NCBI GenBank assembly: GCA_947000775.1 | Contig: CAMQGK010000110.1 | Location: forward strand, 21,053,501-21,117,500 | Direction of reading: 5' to 3' | DNA: 64,000 nt | Source of the DNA: Pterois miles | Lineage: Eukaryota; Chordata; Actinopteri; Perciformes; Scorpaenidae | Part shown: positions 1 to 12,420 of the stretch, piece by piece | Numbering within the stretch: position 1 is the stretch's first letter | Layout of the letters: each line of letters begins with the position of its first letter | Translations under genes and position numbers: made by a program | The notes under the pieces: model-generated | What the model was told of the DNA's origin: nothing | What the model saw: only the letters and a program-made list of their open reading frames with translations | The model's database searches: none

Positions 1-3000
1 GAGATGCAGGTGAGCAGGTGGGCGGGGAAGACCAGCTAGCTGCAGAGCTGATAGGGCAGTCGGGTGATGGGGGGAAGAGGGGGGGCGTCTGTTCGATGGA
101 TGGAAGGAAAATGTCAATGAAGCCACCCCACTGGACGGGTTATTATCTGGCTCTGATTTCCATGCGTTTCAAAATCACAGTGGACAGAAAAATATGTGTC
201 AAAATGAACGTTTGACTTTTAAATCGTGGTGAACTGGCACTTCCTCACCTACAGCAGAAGCCTCTAGATGATTGATTCAGAGTAACATTGGCGTTGTTGT
301 TGCTCCAGCTAACAGGAGCTAACTGGCTAACCTTTGGTAGCAGCTGAGTGTGCTGGTTAAAGAATCGGAGGCAAGAGGGCGTGACAACACCGATGTCACA
401 AATAATGCCATAATAATGAAATAAAAACACACTTTTAAAAAGGTGAGGTTGAGATAAAATGTCTATAATGAAATAAAAATTCTATCTATATTATATCTAT
501 ATTAATTCTATCTATATTAATTGAATTATGAAAATGAATGAAGAAATTAAATTTAATAATAATGAGCTGAGTTCTAATAATTTCTTTCACAAATTATGGG
601 TTAATGTATAGATTTTATACAAGTTATTCATATAATTATTTATTTCATAATGTCTTTTTTTTATTTATTTAATATTGGACATTATGGGGTTTTATCCACT
701 TAAAGCACACTGAACTCTTCACACCAGGGTTTCTCCGATGGGAGAACTAGAAACCTTAGGCCTACTACTAATTACTGCAGGAGGTATGTGAAATTTTTTC
801 TTTTAATTATTAAAAAATATATCTGTCAGGCATCATTGCCAAAAATGCATGCACTATACTAAAATACATTTAATTTAAAAAGCAAATTCACAAAAACACA
901 TTTTATATTCAGTATTCCTATTTTCAGTACAATTGTTAACTGCTGTAAAACTGTCAACTGCTGGTTTTTTTTTTTTTTTTTTTTACCAAACGTTGGGTGC
1001 ACTTCTTAGAGGGTACCTGGCTGAATAATAGTAGCTAGAGTCTAATAGAGAGACGGAGAGAGACTGAGGTCTTTAAACGTGCTGAAAGCAGATTTCTGTC
1101 TAGAATAACGAATTGTACTCAGTCGCTGGTTAAATCTATGTGTGGGTGTCTTTTAATCAGGGCCCCAGACATTATTGCGTCGCATTACAAGAGCTTGGGC
1201 AAGAGTTAATCCTAAAGACAATGTACAAAGTGGACCACAGTCTACTGATTGGATCCCTTCCCAACCTACAGACCTGATCGACATGGTTAATGTGTCTCGG
1301 TAATCCCGCCCACGGGCTGAGCTCCAGTTAATATATTCTGGCAATTATCTGAGGGGTGCCGGAGAAATCCTTCACCAACTTTAAGACATCAAAACTGATT
1401 ACGGAGCGGCTCTTTCATGTGGAGTCAGACTTCACTCGTTACCTAAATGATTCTCAGAAGTTATGTAAGGAATTGGGTTTACGGGACTGAAAGGTTTAAC
1501 GACCATCAGAGTTTTTACAGCTGACTGGGCCACCCATTTCACACCGTTATCTCACACTTCATTCATTACAACAGTTTCCATCCAGGGCCTGAAATAAGGT
1601 CTGTCCTTAACACACATGGATACACAGTCTCTCACTGTAAAATTTAACAGATGTGTGGATGTCACCCCTGATATTTTTCCTGTCTGTTAGTTTCATGACT
1701 GACAGCTCAATATTACTGCCACAGACAGTAACTTGTACTTCTAGCAGACAGTCATATTACACACAAGCCACAGAGTTAAATCGCAGGATGTTTCACAAGC
1801 TTTGCTTGGACACAACAATGGGGTTTCCTGCTAAAATATTGGTGGAAAGTGGAGCCATCCTGACTATCCTAATTAGCCCACTTGGCACCACTTCTGCCTC
1901 AGTTTCACTCACTCTGAGGCTGGACAACATGCTCCTCTGCAGTCTGCCAGACGACACAAACTCTCTTTTAGCTGCCTACCCTATCATTAGCACTTCTAAA
2001 AAAGTACAAGATACCTAGCTGTCTGTCATTCTCTGCCCATTGTTGAGTACTGTGGTGTAGACACGCAGATGAATAGGAGGGAAAGCCTATTTCAGGCAAT
2101 TATAATCATCTGATCCTGCATAGTTAGAAGCCTCGGTGCCAACAAAACCTCTGCGGTTAAATCTTTGAAGTCACATTTAACTCTTTCCCAACTTAAAAAA
2201 TATAGCTTTTAGTTAATTTTAGAGACTGGCTGTGGCTGACATTGTTTAGCCTGTTCACTATTCATCATATAAGAAATTATGTTAGGGACTGTTTAGAGAA
2301 TCACATGGCAAAATTCAAAAAGTCATTACACATCCAGCTGTTGTCTACTGTATATTTAACTTTTTTTCTGTCTTGCATGTTGCAGATTACTCATGGTTTC
2401 TGGCCATCAATTGCACACCACTTTTTACATTGCATTATGGGATAATATGAGTCATCTATGTGTAGATAAAAATAAAAAAAGTAGCAAGCATGTTATGTAG
2501 TGGACTATATAAGTCATATCTTAGCTTTAACATGGACCACAATGGAAATAAGTGTGAGATTTAATGCTGAAGTGTAATGCCTATTTCTTGCTTCAAATGT
2601 TTTCAGAAACATATTGTAGTGTACTATTTAGCTATAATATGAGAAAGTTTGTGACTCTGCACCCATGTTGAGATCAGTTGAGGAAATACCAAGCACCGCC
2701 CACCAGCCAGAGCAAACTTTCTCATTTTACAGGTAAACAGTAACTATGAGATGTTTCAGAAAACATGAGGTGAGAAATAGGCATTACAGTAAGAGAATAT
2801 TGATTCATATTTGATCAGCGCTGCCTAGTTTGACTGTTTGATTGGAGTTGGCAAGTGATTGACAGCTGCCTTCATTGAATGAACAGCCAATAAGAACACC
2901 CTCTCTCTGAAATGACCTGTGATTGGCCTGTGATTTATAGCCTGAAAACAGATCCATGAGGAGGTGCAGAAGTCTAGTTTCCTCTCAGAACACTTGAATT

Positions 3001-5538
3001 ACAATATACTGAAAGGTTATTATGGACTTTTTGCTCAGTGATGCCAAAAACTTTCTGCCTAATGCAGATTTAATATCCTCATTTTCATAATGTCAGATAA
3101 GCTAACCTTGGTCGTCACCCTCATACTAATAGTCCATTTTTATTCACAATATATTTTCCACTTAAGACTTGTAAAAGTTTTGGAAGGCTGCAGGTACACT
3201 TTTGGCAATAGCCAACTAACCTACATTTAAGTTGGAAACATCGGTATTCAGACCAGATCCTTTCTTTTAGGTAGTTTTCTTACTGAATCAAATCTGTCTA
3301 ACGACCTACAGTATTAATATTCTAATAACCTTTGACCTCTGAAAGCTGGTGCGCAGCAAACACTGCTGCACTCTTTATCATCACACAATTTTCTCCTCAT
3401 GTGACAGTTGTGATCACATAATGCATGTCCATGGAAGAGTCAACAGCGAAGACAGGTTAAATATTTCACATTTTATTTTGTTCCGCTCATACAGCTCAAC
3501 AAACTGCTCTCTCAAGCCAAAAAAATCAGACACCACCTGAAACACTCACACTGTTAAGTACCGTTTAGAGTTGGACAGCACAGCCAATGACTGAGTCACT
3601 TATATATGTATGCACAGATTTATCCTGATGACATTACAAACATCATAAATGATTACTATGTAACATACATAATGACATATTTCAATATTTCACACATCTG
3701 CTCGGCATTGCTGCCGATCAGTTATTGGCCCAGAGGGAACAGATAAATAGACAGAGCTGAATGACGGGCTTCTGAAAAATAAGAAGCAAACATAGAATCA
3801 GTCTCAGTCTCATTTGCTAAATAATTTCAAAAGAGAAAGACGGATAATTATCTGTTTAAGGCCCTGACTGAAATGACAAGGAAAGACCCTGTGATCATCC
3901 AAACTGGTGGGTGGTGCAGGAGAACGTGCAGATCAGCCGCCACGCCATCTCAAGCACCACGGATGCGTTTATTTACCTGCTCTATATCTAATCCACACCA
4001 CTGCTCCAAAGGCCATCGCATGGTGAGACTTCAGTGATGTGTTTGGACTGTGTGTGATAAGTGCAATGTACAGTGGCACCACCCAACATACTTGTAACAG
4101 TAAAAAAAAAAAAAAGAACAAACCGGGTATTGCTGTAACTGGGATTGGGTAATCAACATCAACAGACATCAACAGGCATCAAGAGCTTTACTCTGTTACT
4201 GTCTGGTGGCATCGATCATCAGTGTGGGGAGGAGCTGAACCTCTAAATATGTGGTTGACTATCAGTAGTCGTGTTTCCATTCAACTGTCAAGCGAATTTT
4301 AAGCAAACTTTTGAAATATCGCAAAAAAGAAATGCAAATTAGACCCATTTTCAGTAACTGTTTTGGAGCAAGTAAACTGGGATACAGCTATAGTTTTGTC
4401 AAAAGTTGGCACTGTTGACTTTCATGACTGTAAACCGGCAGTGAACTGATCTTAGAAGAAGCAGAGGTTTGCGAACTGGAAACCAAACAAGTTGGCATCA
4501 AACCCATCAACGAGAGAATAAAAATAAAGATCTTCAGCAATTTCACTAAATCCGAGAGACACCGACAGCAGAAACAGCTGATCAGTCAAGTAAGTTGAAT
4601 ATTCGCTACATCATTTTGTTTGGAAAAAGCGTTTTCATAACCAATTTAGTGCACCATCTCTCAAAAACCACTTCAAGGGAGCAGATTTTTTTTTTTTCGC
4701 AATTGAGGAAGTATTATTGAATTTTGTCATTTCCTTACAGCTTTTCTTATGCAATAAAAATATGTGAATGGAAACACGGCTAGTGCGACAGCTGTAGCAA
4801 CACGTCAAAAAGTGACACACTCAAGTTGGTGTAGAAAAATCCAGTTTACACAGAACTGGGTGGCTGGACTGCAACACTCCCTAAGAACTCAGATTTAAAA
4901 ATAATTTATACTCATTTACATTTGATTGTAATACAGAGTTAAAATAAATGTGATAAGATACACATCTGACTATCTTTGGCTCTCAACAGTACAATTATTG
5001 CATCTTTGATTGGGGATTTAAGCTGGTTTACATTAACTTCATGTTCTGATTTCAGTGAAATAAACCCATCAGAAGTGTTGGGGGCTGAATTACAGTGTAG
5101 AACATAGAAAATAACATACTTTGTTTTAAAGACGGGCATCAAATCAGACACGCAGGAGGAGTATACTTTTAGCATATAACATCACCGTCTGAACGCCTCC
5201 CCTCCAAAGTCAGATCACATTTCCTTTGGACATGTCCAGTATGATATACAGTTCATGTGCCATAAAACTTTATTAGCTCCTTTTTTTTTTTTTTGGTTGA
5301 ATGCTGGTCACAGTCATATTTACCAGTTCAGACTGGCTCTGAGGAGCAGACAGTGATTACAGCCTCGTGCTCTCTGACTTTTAGGCAAACAAAGGGATGT
5401 TCTCTGCCTCTGTTGAGCCACCACTCCAATGAATTAAAGTCACCACATCTGGGGTCATCCGTAAAAATAGTCCAACTCAGTCCCCCATGAACAAGTCAGC
5501 AGTTTTTTTCAGATAAAGGGAAATGGTCTTCTCCCTCC
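1..5538. other. gene-free left flank of rhou
   Basis: No coding exon is recognised here. The short open frames are unconserved-looking and lack splice support. AT-rich stretches and homopolymers (T-run near 964-984, A-run near 4101-4113, T-run near 5281-5294) are visible. The right end, from about 5269 to 5538, is probably the 3' untranslated region of rhou, because a minus-strand AATAAA lies at 5269-5274. Confidence 0.5.
5269..5274 (-). terminator. candidate poly(A) signal of rhou
   Basis: The plus strand reads TTTATT, which is AATAAA on the minus strand. It lies 265 bases past the rhou stop codon, giving a 3' untranslated region of plausible length. Cleavage position is inferred, not seen. 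Confidence 0.4.
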
Positions 5539-7932
5539 CTACTGGACGCACACATACTTCTTCCACCACGACTTTGAGAGCATCTTCATCTTATCAGCTG
5601 TGCTGCGGACCTTCCTCTCCCGCCTCACCCTCCTGTCAGACTGCCTCAGCCCAACGGCGATTGCCACATCAAACACCTCCTTCAGATTCTTCTGCGTCAG
5701 CGCCGAGCACTCGACGTACGTCACTGCCCCGATTTTTTCTGACAGTGCCCTGGCGTCCTCTTCGAGCACGGGCCTCTCCCTCCGCCTCGCCAGCTCAATC
5801 AGCACTTTTACATCCTGCCGCAGGTCACACTGCGTGCCCACGAGGAGGATGGGGGTGAGGGGGCAGCGGCGGCGGATCTCAGGGACCCACTTTTCCCAGA
5901 CGTTCTGAAAGGACGCCGGGCTAACGACGCTGAAGCAGAGCAGCAGGGCGTCGGTGCGGCTGTAGCAGAAGTGTCGGAGTTTGTCAAACTCGTCCTAATG
6001 GAGACAGAAAAATTAAACAGTTAGCTCTGAATCTTTACTTTATGATGACTTATTTCCCTTCACTTCTCACCCAGACTGACCACCATAGACTGTATCTAAG
6101 AAGTGGACATCGCCAATTGTTTGTGGACTACCATTTTGAGGCCTCAAGTCTGGAATTTTGCTCATCACCATCTTAGACCAAAAATGTTATAATTAACTTT
6201 CATGAACTGAAAAAACACTGTGAAAGGGTTAAAGTTCTCAGACAAAAACACAGACAACTCCCCGACTGGACGGCACCATGGTAGCAACCTGTCAGTCACA
6301 AGGTAGCCATGCCCTAAAGCATACCTGCTTTATGGTCTATTTGACTCTAAATGGGACCATAATTTACTAAATGAGCATCATGCTGTATTGAAGAAGACTT
6401 GAAACTACCGATTGAGACCATAAACTCATGTGTACAATATTTACTAAGGTAATAAATCAAGTGAAAAGTAGGCTCATTTTCTCATGGACCTCTATATACT
6501 GTGCTTCTTTTTACAACCAGAGGAGTTGCCCTGTGCTGGTTTAAGGCACTTCTGTCTGGCTTCACTGCTCAGACTCAGAGGTTGTCCACTACTGCAAACA
6601 CACTAGTGCATCTTCAGTAATGGCTTCACTGGTCATCATATTCAAGTACTACACTTTCCCACAGGAAAGGGAATCAGAGATGTTCCCATACAATTTTTTC
6701 CTTCCGATTCTGATACCTACACTTGCAGTTTCGGCTGATACTGAGTACTAATCTGATACCAGCGTAACAAATATAATGGTTTCATCGCCTTTGAGCTATC
6801 TTTGTGAAATTAATCTCGTTGTTGGAATGTGGTTTCCAACATTTGCTGCTGTGGTTTGTCCTTTTTCCCCCTTTGCCTCAGTGAAATTGTTGTGCTCTTT
6901 CTCGTGATGCATCTTCAAATGTTTTATTAGATTGCTGCTGTTGAAATTGGCACCACTAGGGCCACCCCTCAAAACAGAAGCCTTTCATACTGTACATATC
7001 ACTTTTTTACTTGTTGAATTTTCCATTGTGCAATATTGCCAAATGGCTGACATTTTCCTAGCTCTGACTAAAGTTACCACTACCCAAGATGATTTTTTTC
7101 TGGGTTAATATTTTATGGTATCGGATCAGTGCATAGACTGGCGTATTCGCTGATACCCGATCCTGAATTTTGGGCAGTATTCGACACAGTTCCGATACTG
7201 GTATCAGTATCAGAAAAACCCAAAAGGGAATTGTGCCAATAGCCATTCAATAAATAGTGTTTAGATTGTGCAAATACATAGTATAAAGAAGCCTTGCACA
7301 CTCATTTATATCATCTACAGTAAATCTCTTAAATTAACACTTTGGAGCCATACAGCTTTGACTGACAACAGTCTCCAGCACCCTTGAGTACACAGATTAA
7401 GGCTGGCAGAAACTTGACACAAACCTCTCCTTCTTTCACTTAACCCTCTCCTTTCCAGCGCACCATCTCCTAATCCCTCTTCACCCAAACAATGCTCTGT
7501 GTTGGCTCCTCCTGGTTTTAAAACACAACCCAATGTGCACAAACAATCCATAATTTAAACAGTTAACACACAAAGCTGCAGTTAATGCTTATCAACTCGT
7601 GAGATTCACACACAAGCTCTGGCTGTGCTTTGCAATCTGATGACGTCGGCCCATCTGCAGGGCGTACAGACATCAACATCTCTGAGTAAAGAGCAACTTT
7701 GTTTATCAGCGTTGGCGGCAGCTTTTATCGTTTTTCTCTAGACCATTTCTCTCTGGGCTCTTTCTCTCGTCTTTTGTTTTTTTGGCACACCCCAACCTGT
7801 TTCTGGCTCAATCTCCCCCCTTATGAAATTATTGCATAAGTTGAGTACAGTGAGTATTTGCCGACTTTTATCTGCCCGTATTTGCCCAAGCTTGTCTGCC
7901 TGTGTGTGTGTGTGGGCATGTGTGTGTGTGTG

Positions 7933-7986
<54 letters not shown>

Positions 7987-10157
7987 CTTGCAACATGCTG
8001 TGAGGTTGCACTAGGGGAGTTTGTTCGAATGCCTCACTCCCCTTTACAGCCAAGTTGTCTTTGATTGTGTGTGGAACTGGCAGTGCCCTCGCAGCGTTTG
8101 TGAATGTCAAATATACTGCTCCCAGGGCAGGGTTCTTTTGAGCTGGATTATGAAACAACCACCCATGCTCCAGGGAAATAAAAACACTCTTTCACAACCT
8201 GTTCTTTCCAAAATTGCTCTCAAGCGCCAACATAATAATGAGTCAATAACTTTTGTGCCCTTAACAACAGAGAGATGGAGAGAAATATTTTTCTGCATCA
8301 TCGCCTAAAATCTAACCTGCAGGCTTCCCCCTCTGTTTCAGCACCCTGTCACTGCACCACCATAAGATATCTATTCTATGGAGCAGTGTTATTTTTATTT
8401 CAGATGAAGACTGACAGCAGAGCCCAGAAATTTCTATGCAGATGAGTTACCTGAAATAGCAGGCAAGAGTCCCGCGTGAAGTAAAGACAACATGGCTGGA
8501 CTACAAAAACAGGATGTCTGCAACTAAACTATTGGATCTCTTTTTTTTCCAATCAGTTGATTATTTTTTAATCTTTCAAAAGTCCCAAAATATTAAAAAA
8601 AGGATCCTCAAAAAAATCAGTCCTAAAACTCAAGGTGTTGTGGATGAACGGCTCATTTTATCAGACCAACAGTCCTGCATGGTGTTTGATTTATTTATAA
8701 TTTATAAATTCAAAACAAGAAAAGAAACACATCCTCACATGTAAGTGACCAGGCTAAGAGGGCAGCACAAACAGCAGACAAATGGTTTAGAAGAATCATG
8801 AAATGGTTATGTAACCATAAACAGCCATGCTAGCAGTTCTGTAAGGCTATATCAGGCCCAGAGGAAGACTGCCAGGTTTTGAGGTAGTGGCCAAATTGTC
8901 TAATTACATCTTCCATGTCAGTCATATGACGCCATTGGGCCCAAAAAGACTTTATACGCATAAACTCCCATTGTGAAAGCTACGTCTGTAAATGACTTTT
9001 TCTGGTTAAATCAACTTCACAGTACAAACACCTGTATAGCCCATATTTATAGCATTAACTTCTAAAAATTATAAAATTGAATGAGCCTAAGACTGAGCAT
9101 CTGGGAGGCGGGGTTAAAGGAAACGCTGTTGTGCTTGTTTTATGACCCCAGTCGAGCCATTTTGGCTTCATGTGCCATTGAGCAGCTCTTCTTGAAATGA
9201 ACGGGAGCCTCCAATGCTGTATCCTGCTACATGGTTTTTGCCCCAGCTACTCTCAACAAGCTACTATGAATGGACATATTCATATGATGCCAGTAACATG
9301 CTAGCTTTAAAACTGAGTCCACTACAACTTCTGAAAAATCGAATAGCGGCCGGGCCCGAAGGCAGCCCGTTGGATTTTTCAGATGTTAATTTAAAAAAGC
9401 AATCAATACAGTATCACACAACATATGGCAATACTTATGTATCGATATAGTCTTACACTCCTAATGCTGATTAGCACAATGTACAGCTAAGGCTGATGGG
9501 AATATCAGTAGCTTTGCAGGTATTTGATCATAAGTCAAACTATCTGACCTGGTGATGCCACTAAATGTAAAGTTCAGGGACCACTAAAGATACTATAATT
9601 CATCCTGCAGGGAACACGTGCTGTATATTTGTACCAAATTTCACAACAATTCAATCCTCATGGAGACATTTCACTAAAAACTAAAAATGTGAATCTCATT
9701 GTTCCACTAGTTGAAAAGTCTAAGGATCACCAAAGTCATCAGGCTTCCTCCTCTGGGGGTCATGAATGTCTGTACAAAATGCCATAGGAATCCATTCAGT
9801 AACTGAGATATTTCAGTCTGGACCAATGAAGTGATGGCAACCAACCAACCAACCAACCAACCAACATTACCCTCCACAGAGCCCCACTACTCGCATGGCT
9901 AAAATGTGACATTTGTGTGTAGCAAAGGTTGAGAGGCATGCAGGGCGTAGCCTACACTGATCTGGACAGGGTGTCAGATATGTTATGTAATGCAAAATGT
10001 GTTTGTGTGTAAACAAAACTCACCTGTCCTGCAGTGTCACACAACTGTAGTCTAACCGGGTTTCCATCCACTTGAACCACAGCTGTGGACACAGAAACAG
10101 ACAGACAGAGATAATAAGACACAGCTGTCAACATGACGGCTAATAAAGCACCTGACA

Positions 10158-10214
<57 letters not shown>

Positions 10215-12115
10215 TATTCTGTGGAATAAACAAAAGCCTGCCAGTTACAAACACAAAGACCCCCTGCTCGGCGCTTCCCGCTCACAGACGGCCTGCTCTG
10301 TGTCGCCCACCCACTCTGCCAGTTACTGTTGAGGCCATAACAGCTTTGTTCTCCGCTGTGTTTTGACAGAGGCCAGTCCAAGGTTGTCTAATAGGGGGTT
10401 TGTTCAGTGACTCTTTTCCAATAAGGCCTCATTTCCAGATTGGAAAAGTGGATGAGTCATTTTACAGTTTCATTACGGGGCCATTTATTCTTTTCAGAGC
10501 AGTGAGCACAATGTGGAGCAGCAGGCACATGGAAACATTTACAATACGCCTGGAGTGTGTGGTCGGTCATACCACCTGATCAAAGAGTTTGCTGGAGCTA
10601 TTCATGCAGCAGGACAGGCATCATAGGAGGGGAAAGAAAGGCAAAAGAGAGGGAGCTGCCATTGTGTAATGATTTCCTAATCCCCTGACATATGATACTC
10701 CTTTGATTTTCTGGACCAAAACGCCCTCTTATCGTCCCCGTCATTGCCACCTGTGGCATTGCGTAACTGCTGAGAAGTCAGCTTTCAGGAGGACGCTCTG
10801 ATTCCATGGCACCGAGAAATGACATCACCATCGAGGGCCCCAACTGCACAATCACCCCTCTGTCAGGCCGAGGTGAAAGACAATCTCTGCCTCTGAGCCG
10901 CTGCAACAGATGTGGCCGTTCCAGTATAGAGGAGAGGGCTCGCGGGTCAAGGCTGACAACAATAGGCAGAGTTGTGCAATCCAAAACCCCTGAACCAGAG
11001 ACGCTCGCTCTGCTCTGTGTGGGAGGGTGTGTTCTCAGCGAGTGTTTTATGGGATGTCTGCTGGCCAGGTTGTTAGTTTTACTGCTCATCAGTCACAAAA
11101 TTAAGAAACATTAATGTTTACAAGTCAGTTTAGAGCACACAGTGTCAAGTATTTGCTCTTCACTTCTAACTAAGCATAAAATGAGTTCATGTATGCTTTA
11201 TCATTCATAAACACTGTCAGTTAATACTCTTGTCCACTAGTAAGAGAAGTGTAAGGTTTTCAGAGTTGCTGAAGAAAAGCTAAGGAGGGACTGTCTGAAT
11301 ATGTGATCATGAAGGTTATCAACAGGTCACAGGTCAGTTAGTTTAGGTAAAACAAGTTCCCCCTGTTGAAGGATTTTGTTCTCTTCTCTGCAGTAAACTA
11401 ACAAATCTTGCTGGGACAAGTGAGCCAGTTTGGAAAGTGGAACCGTGCCAAATGGAAACCTGGCAACATCAGGGAGGAGGATAATTCATGTGCTGATGGA
11501 AGGCAGATAATATAGGAAACGCACCTATCATAACAGTGGAATAATAGGGGAAATGGCAGAATGGATTGGGTGCTCTCAAAACATGAAAAGCTGAATTAGA
11601 GTTCAGTGAAAAGGCGGGTGGAAACAAACTGACTAACTTCGGAAGTGGAAGAAATGTCATCAGTTTCATTCAACAAATTGTGGCCGATCTCCAATCTCAG
11701 TACACACATTTTCACTGAATTTAAGTCACAAAATCATGTATTATCTTTGCTACTATAGCAAGGTCTGCACTAACCTCCAATCCAGGAAAATGACGGGGAT
11801 ATTCCTTGTATAATATACGACTATTTCCCTCTTTTGGACGTTTAATGCATTAAGCATATTGTAAAGAATCTGAAACAGTAATATCTTAATTTTACCTGAG
11901 AAGTCATCAAACGCAGTGGGGACGTATTTGGTTGGGTAGCCGTTCGTTGTGTAGCTGACCACCAGGCTGGTTTTGCCCACCGCTCCGTCACCGAGCAGGA
12001 CGCACTTCAGCAGCCGCTCCTGCGCCTGCCCTGGCCGGGTCTGTTGTACGGGGTTGTGCGGGGGTACCGGCGGTGCCATGGTCCGTCCGTAATCCATGGA
12101 GACTGGAGGTAACAT
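5539..12115 (-). CDS. rhou: Rho-related GTP-binding protein RhoU (Wrch-1), 3 exons
   Basis: Coding exons are 11896-12115, 10024-10082 and 5539-5994; the phases join cleanly to 244 residues (human RHOU 258). The N-terminus is proline-rich (APPVPP), as in RHOU, where it binds SH3 adaptors. The P-loop GDGAVGKT is at residues 42-49, switch I YVPTAFDDF at 64-72, DTAGQ at 89-93, a TQCD base-recognition motif replaces NKxD, and ECSALTQKN is the SAK-like loop. The tail ends WWKKYVCVQ, very close to the palmitoylated RHOU tail; the cysteine three from the end is kept but its neighbour is valine. The tail favours RHOU over RHOV. It should act at membranes in Cdc42-like control of actin and adhesion. 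ATG codons also occur at 12097 and 12079; the last has the best Kozak context (ACC before, G after), so translation may start there. Which teleost duplicate (a or b) cannot be told. Confidence 0.93.
6080..6560 (-). repeat. dispersed repeat, family A copy 1
   Basis: The reverse complement of this stretch matches 35280-35710 over most of its length with scattered substitutions, for example in the blocks TATGGTCTCAATC and AAGTCTTCTTCAATACAGC. It is an old interspersed element, probably a non-autonomous DNA transposon; no coding capacity is visible. Confidence 0.75.
6670..7225. repeat. probable DNA-transposon remnant with repeated 'tgatacc' motifs
   Basis: The two ends carry related inverted words around GATACC/GGTATC (for example TCTGATACCTACACTTGCAG near 6709 and GATACTGGTATCAGTATCAG near 7193). 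This suggests terminal inverted repeats of a short non-autonomous element. The inner part is AT-rich and non-coding. Confidence 0.4.
7900..7983. repeat. GT microsatellite
   Basis: An almost pure GT dinucleotide run, interrupted near 7915 and 7933, lies in rhou intron 2. Open frames reading poly-Val-Cys or poly-His-Thr through it are artefacts. Confidence 0.98.
9470..9895 (+). repeat. dispersed repeat, family B copy 1, ending in a CCAA tract
   Basis: Related in reverse complement to about 49870-50275: both hold the words GCTGATGGGAAT, TCTGTACA and a 'gagatatttcagtctggacc'-like block. It ends in tandem CCAA units near 9838-9866. This is a recurrent fish interspersed repeat of unclear class. 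Confidence 0.7.
10083..11895 (-). other. rhou intron 1
   Basis: Bounded by a GT donor at 11894-11895 and an AG acceptor at 10083-10084 (minus strand). Apart from the CA run nothing is recognised. Overlapping open frames on both strands at 10778-11114 have no family resemblance. Confidence 0.75.
10160..10212. repeat. CA microsatellite beside rhou exon 2
   Basis: A pure CA run starts 78 bases upstream (in gene direction) of the acceptor of rhou exon 2, so it sits close to that exon's polypyrimidine/branch region. Confidence 0.97.
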
Positions 12116-12420
12116 TCAATTAACCAGCGCTTCACCGAGCTCTCCTCGACGGGGTGGATGACGGACCCACCATGAGAACAAGATTTAGCCACAGAGTTTG
12201 CCAGTTGCTTATAATCGCGAGTGGAACGCGTGCGTAAAAGCGCTACTCCTGACCTGCGCGCTCCCAAATCCACTGTGGCCGATCAGCATGAGGACTGCAG
12301 CCAGTTTACAATACGAGGGCGGGTCTAAGGCGTTACATCGTCGCATTTATTTGACTAATCCCACCCACTTCACCTCCCAGCCGAGGGCCCGACAGACAGG
12401 TTGAGAAGTCTGTATTCAAC
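12116..12420 (-). promoter_or_regulatory. presumed rhou promoter/5' untranslated region
   Basis: This is the segment directly upstream of the first rhou ATG. It is richer in G+C and CpG than its surroundings, and a weak TATA-like word (TATAAG on the minus strand) lies near 12208. Assignment rests on position; no transcription start is visible. Confidence 0.35.

Larger units (their letters stand above)
5995..10023 (-). other. rhou intron 2
   Basis: The intron between coding exons 2 and 3 has a GT donor at 10022-10023 and an AG acceptor at 5995-5996 on the minus strand. It carries dispersed repeats near 6080-6560, 6670-7225 and 9470-9895 and a GT microsatellite near 7900-7983. No further exon was seen. 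Confidence 0.75.

Noticed and set aside
1140..1480. Moderately GC-rich island with a 63-codon minus-strand frame
   Set aside because: It looked like a transposon or small exon, but no inverted ends, splice sites or known motifs could be confirmed.
7858..8158. Poly Val-Cys and His-Thr frames
   Set aside because: They are translations of the GT microsatellite.
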